Source: Zeugodacus cucurbitae
Lineage: Eukaryota; Arthropoda; Insecta; Diptera; Tephritidae
DNA length: 64,000 bases
Reading direction: 5' to 3'
NCBI RefSeq assembly: GCF_028554725.1
Contig: NC_071669.1
Span: forward strand, 8,270,501-8,334,500
How positions within the stretch are numbered: position 1 is the stretch's first letter; each line of letters starts with the position of its first letter. Below, one piece after another: positions 37,421-48,519 of this stretch. The position numbers and the translations under genes were made by a program. The notes beneath the pieces are model-generated. The model searched no databases. It was not told where the DNA came from and saw only the letters and a list, made by a program, of their open reading frames with translations.

Positions 37421-37912
37421 ATTACTGATCAAGAAACCTCTTATTTAAACTCTTCGGACATGGATTTTAAGACATTCCCATGATCCCGTTATTCGTATTA
37501 AGCCAACCTTATTTGGCTTTTCTCAATTAAGATAATATTACCGCATCCTTTGGTTCTTCAAAGAGGTAGCAACTACTTAGGTAGTCCAGATTGAAGTCTT
37601 ACATTCACATCTTCCTTAATTTTGGGCAATAAGTCGTATCGGCATAAAGTGTAGTCGAGCCTTAAATCCACTATTATCTCATATGTAGCTATCTATTGAA
37701 ATTGCATACTTGAAAAATTATTTGCTTTTGCAATTGACCCGATTTGAAACACTTGAGAACTGCAATAGATAATCTCAACAATGTAAACGATTCATAGAAA
37801 ATCTAAGACAGTAAGTAATATCGATTAAATCCAGGTAAATATGTCATCTAATCAGAATTGCATTAATATCAATCAACTTCCTTGACCCAGAAATGCAGTC
37901 GCAACTTTTTGC

Positions 37913-37920
37913 TATAAATA
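37913..37920 (+). promoter_or_regulatory. TATA box of the first secreted-protein gene
   Basis: TATAAATA lies about 32 nt upstream of an ACAGTG initiator-like site (A near 37946) and about 80 nt upstream of the ATG at 37992. This is normal spacing for an insect TATA promoter. Confidence 0.7.
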
Positions 37921-37991
37921 AGACATCGCCTATTGTGGTAAAAACAGTGGTAGAAACTCTTCGATCTACATATTTTCAATAATCGAACAAC

Positions 37992-38367
37992 ATGAAGTCC
38001 CGTAAGTTTTTAAATCATAACTAGCTGCCTTCGGAAACTTTACTAAATTATCTCTATAGTTTTGCATTTAGTCCCTTACATGGCGCTCTTGATCACCATT
38101 GCCTACGCTGCCGACGACCAATGCGATCCCGATAGCGATGGCAAGCCGGTGTGTCCGGCAAACTCGAATGGTCAAACGTATCGTAATTTCTGGGATCCAA
38201 CACGTTATTGGGTTTGTCGAGGTGCTGGTGAACCAACTTCTGAACGCTGTCCAAGCCAAACCGGTTATAGTGGTACTACTAATAAATGTATACCATGGAT
38301 CGATTGGGTGTGGGTACCGCCATGCGGTTTGCAATTAGAATTGGATGATATACAAATGAGTATCTAG
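37992..38367 (+). CDS. Small secreted six-cysteine protein, CBM14-like (paralogue 1)
   Basis: Two exons, join(37992-38001, 38060-38367), encode 105 residues. Exon 1 gives only MKS plus one base. The 58-nt intron (38002-38059) has consensus GTAAGT and a TAG acceptor and is phase 1. Residues 1-20 form a signal peptide (hydrophobic LVPYMALLITIAYA), so the product is secreted. Cysteines are at about 25, 35, 56, 67, 80 and 92 (spacings 9, 20, 10, 12, 11). The motif NFWDPTRYWVC precedes the third and IDWVWVPPC ends the domain. The final 13 residues are an acidic tail. The C-terminal five-cysteine spacing and the aromatic residues suggest a chitin-binding type-2 fold lacking its second cysteine, with an extra one upstream. 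Chitin binding is inferred, not shown. I know of no firm gene name. Paralogue 2 lies 3.2 kb downstream. Confidence 0.92.
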
Positions 38368-38458
38368 ACGCGGTGAAAATATTGCTGTTGAGCTTGTTTC
38401 TCCTCTATACTTGAATGGGATTTTGTTATGTTTTATGCGTTTTGTAAATATATTCATT

Positions 38459-38464
38459 AATAAA
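38459..38464 (+). promoter_or_regulatory. Poly(A) signal of paralogue 1
   Basis: AATAAA about 92 nt after the stop codon, with a second AATAAA-like site (GGAATAAAAAAC) near 38474. The 3' UTR is short. Confidence 0.7.
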
Positions 38465-38517
38465 GACGATCTGGAATAAAAAACATTTCAAATCATGTAT
38501 TCCCATGAAAGACTTTA

Positions 38518-39049
38518 TTGAATCAAGAATCTTGCGTTAGCTCATGTTAGGAACTTTTCCGGAATTCGCGGCCATTCAAGGATTTGGATATGAGATTATA
38601 AATATAATATTAGCGTTTGTGAAGAGAACGACTGGAACGCAAGAAAATATTGAGACGAAGCCATTTAGATTGATGTAGAGACATTCAAAGAGGAGGAGAA
38701 GATAAACCAAATAAAAAATCCATTAAGAAATATCAAAGAATAGCAGGTCCGTATGTGACTAATCAATTCTCGAATTCTTATTCTTATTAGTTTATATCGC
38801 GACTAAAAAACTTCTCCACTTATCTAACGCGAAATAAGATAACTGAGTGGTATGTCGGAGAGATAATGCTAAGAAATTTATAAATAAAACTAATTATATT
38901 TTTGTTCTGAATATCAATTGAATTGTTGTCGTTATCTCACTAAGAATTGTGATATAGGTCACAAGTGTACAGGATTCCGAAACAAAATAAAAATTAACTA
39001 TAAACAACTTATTAGTACATATGATAATAATAGAGGGAGAAAGAAAGGG
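38518..39049. other. Non-coding DNA, no gene seen
   Basis: AT-rich spacer downstream of the first gene. No frame or repeat is supported before the GCCGGGAT repeat. Confidence 0.45.
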
Positions 39050-39235
39050 TCCCAAAATGCCGGGATAATTTTTTTATCAGAATCCCGAAATTTCGGTATT
39101 CACAAATATTTTTCAAAATCAATAAATTTTATTTATAAAGTGATGTGTAAACATAATCCCGAAATGCCGGGATCACTTTTATCAAAATATCGAAATCTCG
39201 AGATTAACTAAAATTTTGCAAAATCGTTCATTATT
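39050..39235 (+). repeat. Tandem duplication with palindromic CCCGAAATGCCGGGAT cores, about 107-bp unit
   Basis: ATGCCGGGAT occurs at 39057 and 39164. Each is followed by ATCA-AAT-CCGAAAT(T/C)TCG, then ATT(C/A)AC(A/T)AA and TTTT(C)CAAAATC. The core ATCCCGAAATGCCGGGAT is an interrupted palindrome. No coding content, and its class is unknown. It may be a remnant of an interspersed element. Confidence 0.55.
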
Positions 39236-39909
39236 AATTGTAAACAGCTGAGCGCTTCTAAATCGCTTTAAATGTGTTTTAATTACTTTACAAAACTATT
39301 AAGCCTCGAATAAGCCTATGTCTATCCTTTACTTTGAACAATGGCACCACTACTTCTGAGTTGCAATGCATTAGCATATAAATTTCAAAATAAAGCATAA
39401 ATACTAATTAGCATTTAACACAGCTTTGGGACACATCCGCTAAGGCGTTTTGTGCCGCTGTGGTAAATTGCCCAGTGGCAATGTCTGTAGACAAATGGTC
39501 GGGGTATACACTTCCGCGCGCGCACTTTACCACTCACTCGCGCTTTGAAGCCTTATTGCCTGCGGCCCATTTGTGTTAACAGCTTATTGACTCGCTACTA
39601 TCTATATAACAAACAAAGCAACGACTATCGGACGCACTATCAATTATCGATTACCAACAACTACTGTATAATTGCTAATGAGCAGAGATAACAGATGATA
39701 CAATGTTGTATGAAAGTATGTGTATATGTGTGAGTGTATAATTGTTAAGTTTTACTGGTCAAGTGGAGAAGATTACTATAATTGGACAATTGATTATTGT
39801 TTCCGTTTTGCTAATTGATTATATAATATATTTTAGTTGTATGTATTTTAGAGTATATATTTCTTTAACTCTATCTTTAGCTATTTAATTAAATGATTTC
39901 AGAAGAGAA
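39236..39909. other. Non-coding DNA, no gene seen
   Basis: AT-rich spacer. A GC-richer segment at 39430-39560 has no open frame. Confidence 0.45.
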
Positions 39910-41222
39910 CTAGAACTAGTGGAGTTGAAATCTGAATGTCTGTCCGTGAAAGCGATAACTTGAGAAAAAATTAAGAAACTTGAACTTAACTTGGTGCACA
40001 TATTCCTTAGCACCCTGAGGAGCTTGGTATTGAAAATGGGCGAAATCGGTCAATTGCCACACCCACAAAGTGTCGAAAACCTAAAACATATAAAGTGCCA
40101 TAGCTAAGCCGAAAATAAAAGTACAAAAAGTTAAAAAAATACAATTTGTTGCAAAGGATCGCACTAGAGGGGGGTACATTTGGATGTAAATTTTTTGGAA
40201 AAGTGGGCGTGGCCCCGCCCTATTTAAATTTATTGTACATATCTCGTAAACTACTAAAGCTATAACAACCAAACTCTCTAGAGTCGTTTCTGTTAGCCAC
40301 TTTCTTATATAGTTCAAAAATGGAAGAAATCGGATTATAACCACGCTCACCTTTCACATAAAGGTTATGTCGAAAACCACTAAAAATTTATTAATTCACT
40401 AAGGAAACACACTTTAAACCTTAAATTTCATGGTAAAGATGGTACAGAAGTGCTGCACTCAGATTGGTATACAAATTGTGCAATGGGCGTGGCTCCGCCC
40501 ACTTATGGGTCAGAAACCATATCTCCGAAACTACTCGACCAATTTCAATGAAATTGGGATCATAACACTTTCCTGGCATTCCAATGATAGGTTTTGAAAA
40601 TGGTCCAAATTAGTTGACAACCGCGCCTACTTTCCATATACCAAAACTTTGAAGTCTAACTGAATCGTTTACTTTACAATATATAAAGTAAGCAATAGTG
40701 AAGATCTCGGAACAGAACTTAAATACCGCATTTATAGTGTGGCATCGCCCTTCTAAAAATCTTCGAAATCGCACCATACGTTTTCAAGATCCCATATATC
40801 GAACATGAGGACCTTAGTGCTTCTAATACATTTTTTTACCGAAAATATAATTAAGTCTCTAAGATATTTTGAAGTAATTGAGAGGGAACATTTTTCTTCT
40901 AATAATATATCTCCGTGCCAAAAATGAGCGAAATCGGTTCATAGCTTCCCCTAGCTCCCATATATCTATATTTGGGGTTTCAAACTTCCATTTGACATTT
41001 TCCGATATATATCGGATAATATGTGAGATATATTAGCAAAATTTAGTGAGGATATAATATTGGATAAAATGTAGCTAGTGGCAATTACCCAGCCCCCGTA
41101 TATTATATATACTGATTTTTGTTTTCTAATAGACTTTATGCCGATTATGTGGGTCAAATATATCAATAAATTGCGAGAGTAGATAATGTTCGGTTACACC
41201 CGAACTTAGCCCTTCCTTACTT
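39910..41222 (+). repeat. Interspersed repeat with GGGCGTGGC/GCCCCGCCC blocks, unclassified
   Basis: The stretch starts near GTCTGTCCGTG (39938) with a leader ATATTCCTTAGCACC. It contains CACACCCACAAAGTG, AAAGTGCCATAGCTAAGCC, GGATCGCACTAGAGG, GTGGGCGTGGCCCCGCCC (40202-40219) and GGGCGTGGCTCCGCCCACTT. The same ordered blocks recur at 53290-53570. The right end has a hairpin GTTCGG-TTACAC-CCGAAC at 41188-41205. No transposase or RT frame was seen, so it is probably a non-autonomous element of a family common in higher flies. Confidence 0.7.
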
Positions 41223-41500
41223 ATTTTTCGCTATAAAACTTATCAGCAATGAAATGTCTATATTGTCAATACATAATTAATAGATAAAGTTTGTTTATTT
41301 GCAATTTTTAATTGCGGTGGTTGCAATTGAGAAGCAAAAAAACTGAAAATTCAGTTTTCTAATTTACTGATAACAGTTAAATTCATTATTGCAAAAATAT
41401 CGCAGAATTCGCGAATTCTGTGCTTGCCCCACCTCCCCACACTCACGCGCTCGGCATTAATTGGCGAAAGTTCTATTGGTGTCTAGTGTAAAAATTTTCG

Positions 41501-41507
41501 TATAAAA
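41501..41507 (+). promoter_or_regulatory. TATA box of paralogue 2
   Basis: TATAAAA at 41501-41507, 31 nt upstream of an initiator (next entry). Confidence 0.75.
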
Positions 41508-41529
41508 ACGGCGACAATGCAACAGATTG

Positions 41530-41535
41530 TCACTC
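41530..41535 (+). promoter_or_regulatory. Initiator of paralogue 2
   Basis: TCACTC fits the arthropod initiator consensus, placing the transcription start near A41532. The 5' UTR would be about 47 nt to the ATG at 41579. Confidence 0.6.
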
Positions 41536-41578
41536 GCAATTTTCGCTTTCAACAACAAGAACACAAAACACTAGAAAA

Positions 41579-42017
41579 ATGAAGTTCGGTAAGTTTAAAG
41601 ATTTTGTGATAAATAGACAACTCTTAAGGAATATAGTGCTTCCGAGCGCATTTAAAAGCTCTCCAAGGAACAAATTAAAAATTTCCACACAAAAAATTAC
41701 TAAAATTTCTATAATCGAATTCCTTTTCTCCAACCCCCAACACAGTTTACGTACTCGCCTTCGTCGCTTTGGCCTACGCTGTCTCCGTAGCTGCTGTATG
41801 TGATCCCTATGGTAGTGGAGAACCCGATTGCACTACATTAAATGAGGGCGCTATTACACGTAACTTCTGGGATCCAACTCGTTACTGGCAATGTCAAAAT
41901 GGCGCTGCTACTCCGGTTAGATGTGATGACGGACATGGTTTCTTAACCTCGGCCGGTAAATGCGTACTATGGTCCGAATGGGAATGGGTTGCTCCTTGCC
42001 CACAGGAGAGTGCTTAA
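41579..42017 (+). CDS. Small secreted six-cysteine protein, CBM14-like (paralogue 2)
   Basis: Two exons, join(41579-41588, 41746-42017), encode 93 residues. As in paralogue 1, exon 1 contributes three codons plus one base (MKF), and the intron (41589-41745, 157 nt, GTAAGT...CACAG) is phase 1. A signal peptide spans about residues 1-20 (YVLAFVALAYAVSVAA). Cysteines are at about 22, 32, 53, 63, 76 and 88 (spacings 9, 20, 9, 12, 11). The motif NFWDPTRYWQC precedes the third and WSEWEWVAPC closes the domain. The tail after the last cysteine is only PQESA. Common origin with paralogue 1 is clear from the shared gene structure and motif. The proposed role, binding chitin in the extracellular matrix, is inferred from the resemblance to peritrophin-A domains. 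No gene name is certain. Confidence 0.93.
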
Positions 42018-42072
42018 GCATATTTAATACTGATTTATACTTAATGGATTGATCTATTGTTCAGCTCTACTC

Positions 42073-42078
42073 AATAAA
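42073..42078 (+). promoter_or_regulatory. Poly(A) signal of paralogue 2
   Basis: AATAAA 55 nt after the stop codon, followed within 30 nt by a GT-rich region (GTTATTTGAGTGTTC). Confidence 0.75.
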
Positions 42079-42112
42079 ATATGTACATAAACACAGTCTA
42101 GTTATTTGAGTG

Positions 42113-42512
42113 TTCTGAATCTCTCATTCTCTCTCTCTTTGGTTGTATTGTTGCTCACTTTGCACACTCTAAAAATAGGGATCTTCAATAAAATTCCGAA
42201 CAGTTATTAGCACGCTTTGTAAACTGGAAGAGGTGTCGAAACAGTGTCGAAATGAAGTCGGTTAATAAATATAGGTAAGGTGCTTCAGATCCAAGACTTC
42301 AAAATCTGTGGATTCTGGAACGGAGCGTCAATGTCATTCAAATTAAGAAAAATTATCACCGAACTGAATGCAGCTGTCTACTAATTGGACTATCTGAGAT
42401 GATGAGGTCTGTGGAGATATGTATAGGACTGAAACTTGAACAATACCAACCAGGGGCTCTCTAGGCAAGATATAACCAGCCTTAAGATATAGACCTAAAG
42501 ATCTGCGACTAA
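42113..42512. other. Non-coding spacer
   Basis: AT-rich with a CTCTCTCTCTTT patch at about 42128. No gene seen. Confidence 0.45.
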
Positions 42513-42842
42513 ACCAATTGCATAGGCCCCAAAAAGAAGACAGTCCTCCAAAAAATCAGCTTCCCGCTGAGATCCTGTGAAATCTTCTCTGGTTGCGGCC
42601 CTCGGCGTGGACCAGGAAAGTGCAGCTGTTTGGATAGTGATACCACCATTTCATACCTTGCAGACATAAATGGCGAAGTTTCCGATTGTGCTCATTATCG
42701 CATAACGGTTTCGAAGACATATATGAACAGAAAAGGTTCCAAGGCATTCTTGCACTGCACGGCGCTCAGTCTCAGCGCCAAACTTTACTTATCAGTAGGC
42801 GCATTCAATTCCATACACTTAGTCATTCTACGTCATTTGTAA
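42513..42842 (+). CDS. Unassigned open frame, 109 codons (weak)
   Basis: An uninterrupted frame runs from a TAA (42510-42512) to the TAA at 42840-42842. No ATG starts it well, the first internal ATG being at about residue 74. The reading includes SGCGPRRGPGKCSC and TTISYLADINGEVSDCAHYRITV and is more balanced than the surrounding translations. A CTTGCAG acceptor-like site lies at about 42658-42664, which would leave a shorter exon. The minus strand is also open through part of this interval (42556-42747). It may be an exon of an unseen gene or chance. No family is recognised. Confidence 0.15.
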   Translation, partial: TNCIGPKKKTVLQKISFPLRSCEIFSGCGPRRGPGKCSCLDSDTTISYLADINGEVSDCAHYRITVSKTYMNRKGSKAFLHCTALSLSAKLYLSVGAFNSIHLVILRHL

Positions 42843-44975
42843 CAATGCAGCTTTAAACAACAAAAACAAAGCAAAAAAAGTCAGTGCAAAAAATGTTGTC
42901 CAAAAACAAAGAGAAGCAAGTACAATTCTAACAACTTCAACAACAACAACTACAACAAAAATTGTAACAAACATTCATGTTTTCGCCTATCAAGATCATT
43001 TTTGTTTTCAATGTTGACTCTTAACACCTTTGGAGGTAAAGAATTCGAATTGCTTGCCCATGTGACGGCATTGGGCGCTCACACCGCGCCGAACAACCGT
43101 TAGCGACAAAACTTAACTGGCAAGCAAGCATTTGAACTGATCTGTTGGCAGTGATAGCGAACACACGTCGAGTGTGGTGTGGTGAACATTATTTGTAGAC
43201 ACTGTTCGTTTGTGTTTTTTGCAGATATTCAGGTGTTTATGGGTGTTCTCCCGCGCTTTTAGCGAATACAAATATGTTGAGATGCATATCCGGCGCAAGA
43301 ATCTACAAGCGGTCATACATAGTTTTTCTTGTAACGAAGTAACCCATTTTTCGATACAAATTTATAGACTTTTTTGGTGGTTCTTATAGCTCTTGTGGTT
43401 GTTCAAGGGGTCGATGCTGATGTGTGGGTTAACAGTAGCTACATCATGAGGGTCTCATTATTACAAGTTATTTTTTGAAAGCCGATGTTTATTGGAACAC
43501 AGCTAGAATGGAGTTCAAGAAGAAGCTTAAAGCTTCGGAATTATAAAGCTCATCAAGCTACTGACTCGTTGGTTGATATTACTGTAGTAAATCAGTAAGA
43601 AATCAGTGGAAAGAAGAAGCGCTTTGCGATCTCTGCTAACGGTGATATAAAAGAACTTAAATTAGACGACAGCGTTTTGGTATAAAGAAGAATTCTTAGC
43701 CGCTTGGTGTCCAATCTACTTCGAGATCGAGAAACATGTCGAATTAGTTTGAGTATTTCTTTGCCAGTATAGTTAGTAAAAGTATCTCTAGACTGACGTA
43801 CCGAAAGTCTAACCTACAAGACTCAGCATGCACTCTTGAAAGATGTGTAGAGTCCGCCTAAAATGATGCAGATTTATAGATTTTCCGCGAACACATAACA
43901 AAGAAGGAATTCCTCCGTGTACTGACCACAGAAGTTAGAATTATTGAGTGATCTTCAAAGAGTAGGCAACCCTCAGGCAACTTAAGAATGCCACATTAAG
44001 AATCGACTTGGAAAGAAAATCAAGTTGAGTTCGTTGAAAAAAGAGGAGGAGAATGAAAGAAAGTAACGCCAACAGTTTGATAAGGCTGTGCTGAGCCCCT
44101 GATTAAAAAAAAATAATTCCTTGGCTTTCTCAAGAACTGAGATTTTAGCTAATATTTCAATTGTTCACAGGAATGCGGACGTAGGCCTGGGAAACTGTAA
44201 AAATTCAAAGACAGTAGAAATTTCTTTCCGAATGAGAAGAAGCACCTCATTCTCGGGGTTCCAAAAAGCTACTACTGAAGAAGTGAGTTTTCATCAATGG
44301 TACCGATAGCCAAATTTTATTAATCCCAAATTACTGAGAAAATTATACCCTTTCCTTTAAGAATCCGTGTAGGGGCTTCTCTAGGTATACTCACTAAGGT
44401 CTAGAACTCAAAAGTCGTGGTATTTATTGGTCCTCTCCGTACGGGGTCCGCAAGGTTAACTCACTAAGATTCTTGAACTTAAATTTCTGATATTTATTGA
44501 TTCAAGATACTCTTACATACATTCATACTCTTCATTGGACCCTCTTCGGAACACTGCAGCATCATCAACAATTGTCCAAAGTCCGTGCGCTTCTTGAAGA
44601 CACGTCTCGTTGTTAACTCTACATGAAAAGCCGATTTTTTATGTTTGTCTTGATTTGAGGGGATTTAAGACTCTCAGATATATTACGCTTTCCAAAAAGA
44701 CTTATATAATGAGTAAGCCTTCCAAATGTGGCAGCAATTTTATCTCAAATTCAAATATTGTTTTTTTTTTTCATGTGGCATGCTTATCATACCGCAAACA
44801 ACTTAACTGATTTTTTCGCAAATATTTACACGCTTTCCGTGGCACGATTTGTCAGTGCCATATGTACACACTTACTACCTTAGATCTATGTAAGTTGGTT
44901 ACCAATATCTATGGTGACTAGGTCAACTCCTTGTCGATGCACAGCGTTCATTTGGTGATTTCCAATTACAATTGA
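42843..44975. other. Non-coding DNA, no gene seen
   Basis: A-rich CAA-type DNA at 42850-42960, then AT-rich. A short tandem duplication of about 71 bp (ACTCACTAAG...TATTTATTG) spans about 44382-44510. Confidence 0.45.
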
Positions 44976-44980
44976 ATTAG

Positions 44981-45122
44981 AAAAGACCGCAATTCCGAGT
45001 CACCCTTAATCGGTGTCGCTGCGGTCGCACCGCGCTGTGGTGTTGCCATGCGAAGCTTGGTAGGAGTTTTGGTGGCACTGTTGCATTTTGGCAACGCTAT
45101 TGCTGGTGTCATGGCCGCTCAT
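44981..45122 (+). CDS. Candidate exon with a hydrophobic N-terminal segment (unassigned)
   Basis: A frame is open from a TGA at 44973-44975 to a near-perfect splice donor, CAT|GTAAGTATT, at 45122/45123. It is markedly GC-richer than the flanks. If it is a first coding exon, the ATG at 45048 starts MRSLVGVLVALLHFGNAIAG, a good signal peptide or signal anchor, and the exon contributes 25 residues. If it is an internal exon, the acceptor would be the TTAG at 44977-44980, giving 47 residues with a membrane segment at the end. TCAGTG at about 44852 is a possible initiator. The rest of the gene must lie beyond an intron running rightward. I recognise no family. Confidence 0.35.
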
Positions 45123-48100
45123 GTAAGTATTGTTGCTGCTGTTGTTAAACGCTTATCTCTGCTACTCATCTCGGCATAGCGGTATTAGTTTTTCGCGCGT
45201 TGAATTGTTATTTTTTTTTTTTGTACCGTTACCATTGCTGTGGTTGCTAGCTGTTTTCGGTAATGACGTTCAATGCACTTTAGACTTGACTTTGTTTGGC
45301 TATGGCAAAGCTGTGTGAGTCCGTGCGAGTGAGTAGCGCGATTGAGTGAACGCGCGCGTGCGTCATTTGGCAATTGTAAGCCAAGCGTTCTATGCGCGCT
45401 TGCAACATGTGGCAGCGCTGTTGTTGGCATGTGAATGTCATGTCGATCGAAAGACACGATCCTTGCACCTCTAAAGCGCGCACCTTCCTTACGGCTGTCT
45501 TACTGCTGTTTTCGTTTTTCTTTTGCGCGCTTTTGGCAATCGATAAATTTACATAAGAAACATGTTGCAATTGGCAACAAATGCTAGGGAATACGAAAAA
45601 TACTACAATTTTCCACATGCCTATTCGAATATCCTAAAACATTAAATAGACGCAAAGCATGCCGCAGCGAAGTCTCACGGGGATTTCGCTTCTCGCGCCA
45701 TTAGTGGCAAATTGCATATTTAGTTTGTGTCAAAAGCTCTAACGCGCATTGCAAGTGGTATGGCATAGAGTTGAGGATCGGTCATAGCACAAAGATTTCA
45801 AAGTTCTATTTGGGTCACCGAGATCCTATGTGCGTCAAATCCAATGATTCTGAGAAGTTCTGGACACTGAATGTCGACTAAACCCCGACTAAAAACTATG
45901 AAAACTCTGTTGTCAAAAGAACTTAATAAGTCATCGACGAAACCTCGAACTTTTCGCTAGTCGATGTAACGGCTTTGAGTTCCATCTCCATCCGGCTCAT
46001 AAGCTCTGAAACTTCCAGATCGTCGACACCGGTACTAGATTCATTGAGATGACTGATCGGATGGAAACCATAGAACATGAAATCTTTCGATTAGTAGAGA
46101 TCCTACAACTGAGCGTCAAACCACTAAGCAAGTTAAAGCTCAGAAAACTCTGTTCCGATAAAAACAGCAATCGGAAATGTTGAGGTTTCCAACCGCAATA
46201 GGATCATTAGTTTGAGCTCGGATCAATATTAATGAACGGCTGGGGGTCTAGGAACGAAGAATGCTGGAGTACTATGAAGCCGACCAAATCCTACGAACTT
46301 AAAATTCGGGCAATAACCCTTTAAGGACCGAACTTCAGACTATTCCTGTATGAAATGAAAGTCTTGAGTTATTCAAAGATATTTTAAGTGCAAAAGTATC
46401 TAGCCAACTACTGTTCCGAAGCTTAACACCGAGCTCCAGCGGCAGCTCCACAACCTTGGGTTATCCCTAAAAGGATGAAAAGATATTGGAAAGATCTAAG
46501 GACGGATTATGATAATGACAACGTACTAGTCCATCGATGGAGGTATGTTTTATATCAAAAATGAGGTTATCCCTATTAATATTCTCTATAGCAACTCTGG
46601 GCTACGAGAACTTATTCTCGCTTTCTTAGAATGATTAAGCGTAACCTTCTAAAAATGAGAATCCTGATACCAGGAGAGATCTGAAATCATACAGGATTTT
46701 TTAATACAGGGACCACCACCACACAGAAACAGCTTGGGATACGTTCCCGAAAAACTTTACTTAGCATGCTTGTTATATGTAGTCGACCGTCTCGCTTCTC
46801 TTACCAAACTGTTCCTAAAAGCAAAGACTTTCTAAAATATACGAACACTTTTTTCAAAGATTTAACTGTTACCATAAAAAAACATAATTATTTACAAAGG
46901 CCCAAACCATAAAGCTCAAACCCACCGCGCAAACAACGGTTTATTTGTATTGCAGCTCGTCAATTTGAATTGGAAATATATTTTACGCGCCAAATGTGGC
47001 GTCGAAACATTCCTGTCACTGTCACCAAGAGCAAATGAGGCTCTAGCTGTTTTCGTCTGTTGGTCGTCCGTCGTTTTCATCATTCAACAGCCAATTATTT
47101 AACACCATCACCGAAGACATAGAGGGTGACAACAACAAACAACCGGACCAAAAGCAACGGTGCGCGCAACGATAAACGGCATGTCTAAGCAAAAAAAGTT
47201 AAGAAAACAAACTGGAGACATACACGTAGGCTCCACATTTGGATGGATGGACACAGCAACGGCAATGTGTTTGTTGCCATGGCAGTGAAGGTAGAAGTAA
47301 CAGATCGCAGGCTGACTGGCTGGCTGGCAGATGGTAGCAATGTCCTCGAATGTAGCCAACGACGACGCCACACAAAGCGCAGAAATCACGATTTTTCCAT
47401 AGAAATGTTCAGTGGTTACAACATGAGTTTCATGATCATATAAAAACAGCAGCAAACGAAGGGAAAGAATTGCCTTAGTGAATGCAGTGTGTAAGTGGGC
47501 GGGCGACACGTGAACCGGGCACATTGGACACCAAGTGTGGTTGACAATTAGAATAAATAAACAACTCGCACTTTACTGTTGGCTTTTGGAATTCGGAGTC
47601 TGGATTTGGTGTCGCATTCAAATGGAACGGACGAAAGCAGCTATGGCGGAGGCGTTGAGGCAGTTTTGTTGCGTGGAACATTGGGTTCTATTCGTATTGT
47701 AATTCCCATTTGGTTTAAAAAGCAAACGTTACCAATCGTAATCCAAAGATATGGGCCGAAATAACGGGATTGTTTTAGAATTTTATAAAACTGAAATATA
47801 TTAGTATGATGTGTGTTTCGAAGAAAGAACGTTCCAATTACTAGGGATTCTGTGATGTCTGGGCCCATAAAGAAATGGAAATTACTATCTTCCTCCGCAG
47901 TTCGAAGATATTCAGCAACCTTAAGGTTACTGAGAAATCTCCTATAAGAAAAAGGATAAGGAAGTTGTTATGGAAATACCATCCAATATCAAGTTCTTCT
48001 TCTTTATTTGAGGAAGTCGTCGTACACTTCATATTACTTCAGCTCTTACGGAAATTGACACCAGAAATTTCCTTTATTATCAATTGCCTCATTAAAGTAA

Positions 48101-48519
48101 GACCTCAAAACTTCATTATTAATTTGCTATAGTTTTCTCAGAAATTAGCACAAGGTACCATCATATCACTTGATGAAAATAATGTTTCACACTTTGGAGA
48201 ATATTATGAACTCCGAGGACAATAATATTGGCGAAGTAAATTCCTCAGGCTCTTTTTAAATCAGTAAGTGAGGATTAACTTTCGGAAACAATTGAGAGAA
48301 AAATTTATAAATTGTACCGTTAATCGACAAGGCTACGAATTCATTCATTTAATTAAGGATCCCGACTGGAAACTGCTTAAGAGAGACAACAAATTCTCCA
48401 ATTTTACTTGAATGAAGTATTTAAAAGAAGATCTATAAATGGATTTAAATTAATTTGTTTCTTAGTTTTTAGTTCTATAATTTGTAGTGTCAATAGTTTT
48501 AAATAGTGGCTTTGAATAA
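45123..48519. other. Non-coding DNA, no gene seen (possible long intron)
   Basis: A GC-richer region to about 45620 contains GTTGCTGCTGTTGTT and T runs. Beyond that it is AT-rich. If 44981-45122 is a real exon, this is intron. Minus-strand frames at 45185-45618 and 47108-47524 have no family resemblance or splice support. Confidence 0.4.

Noticed and set aside
42556..42747. Minus-strand frame with YPNSC resembling part of a Kazal domain
   Set aside because: Only one of the six expected cysteines of a Kazal domain is clearly placed, and the rest is missing.
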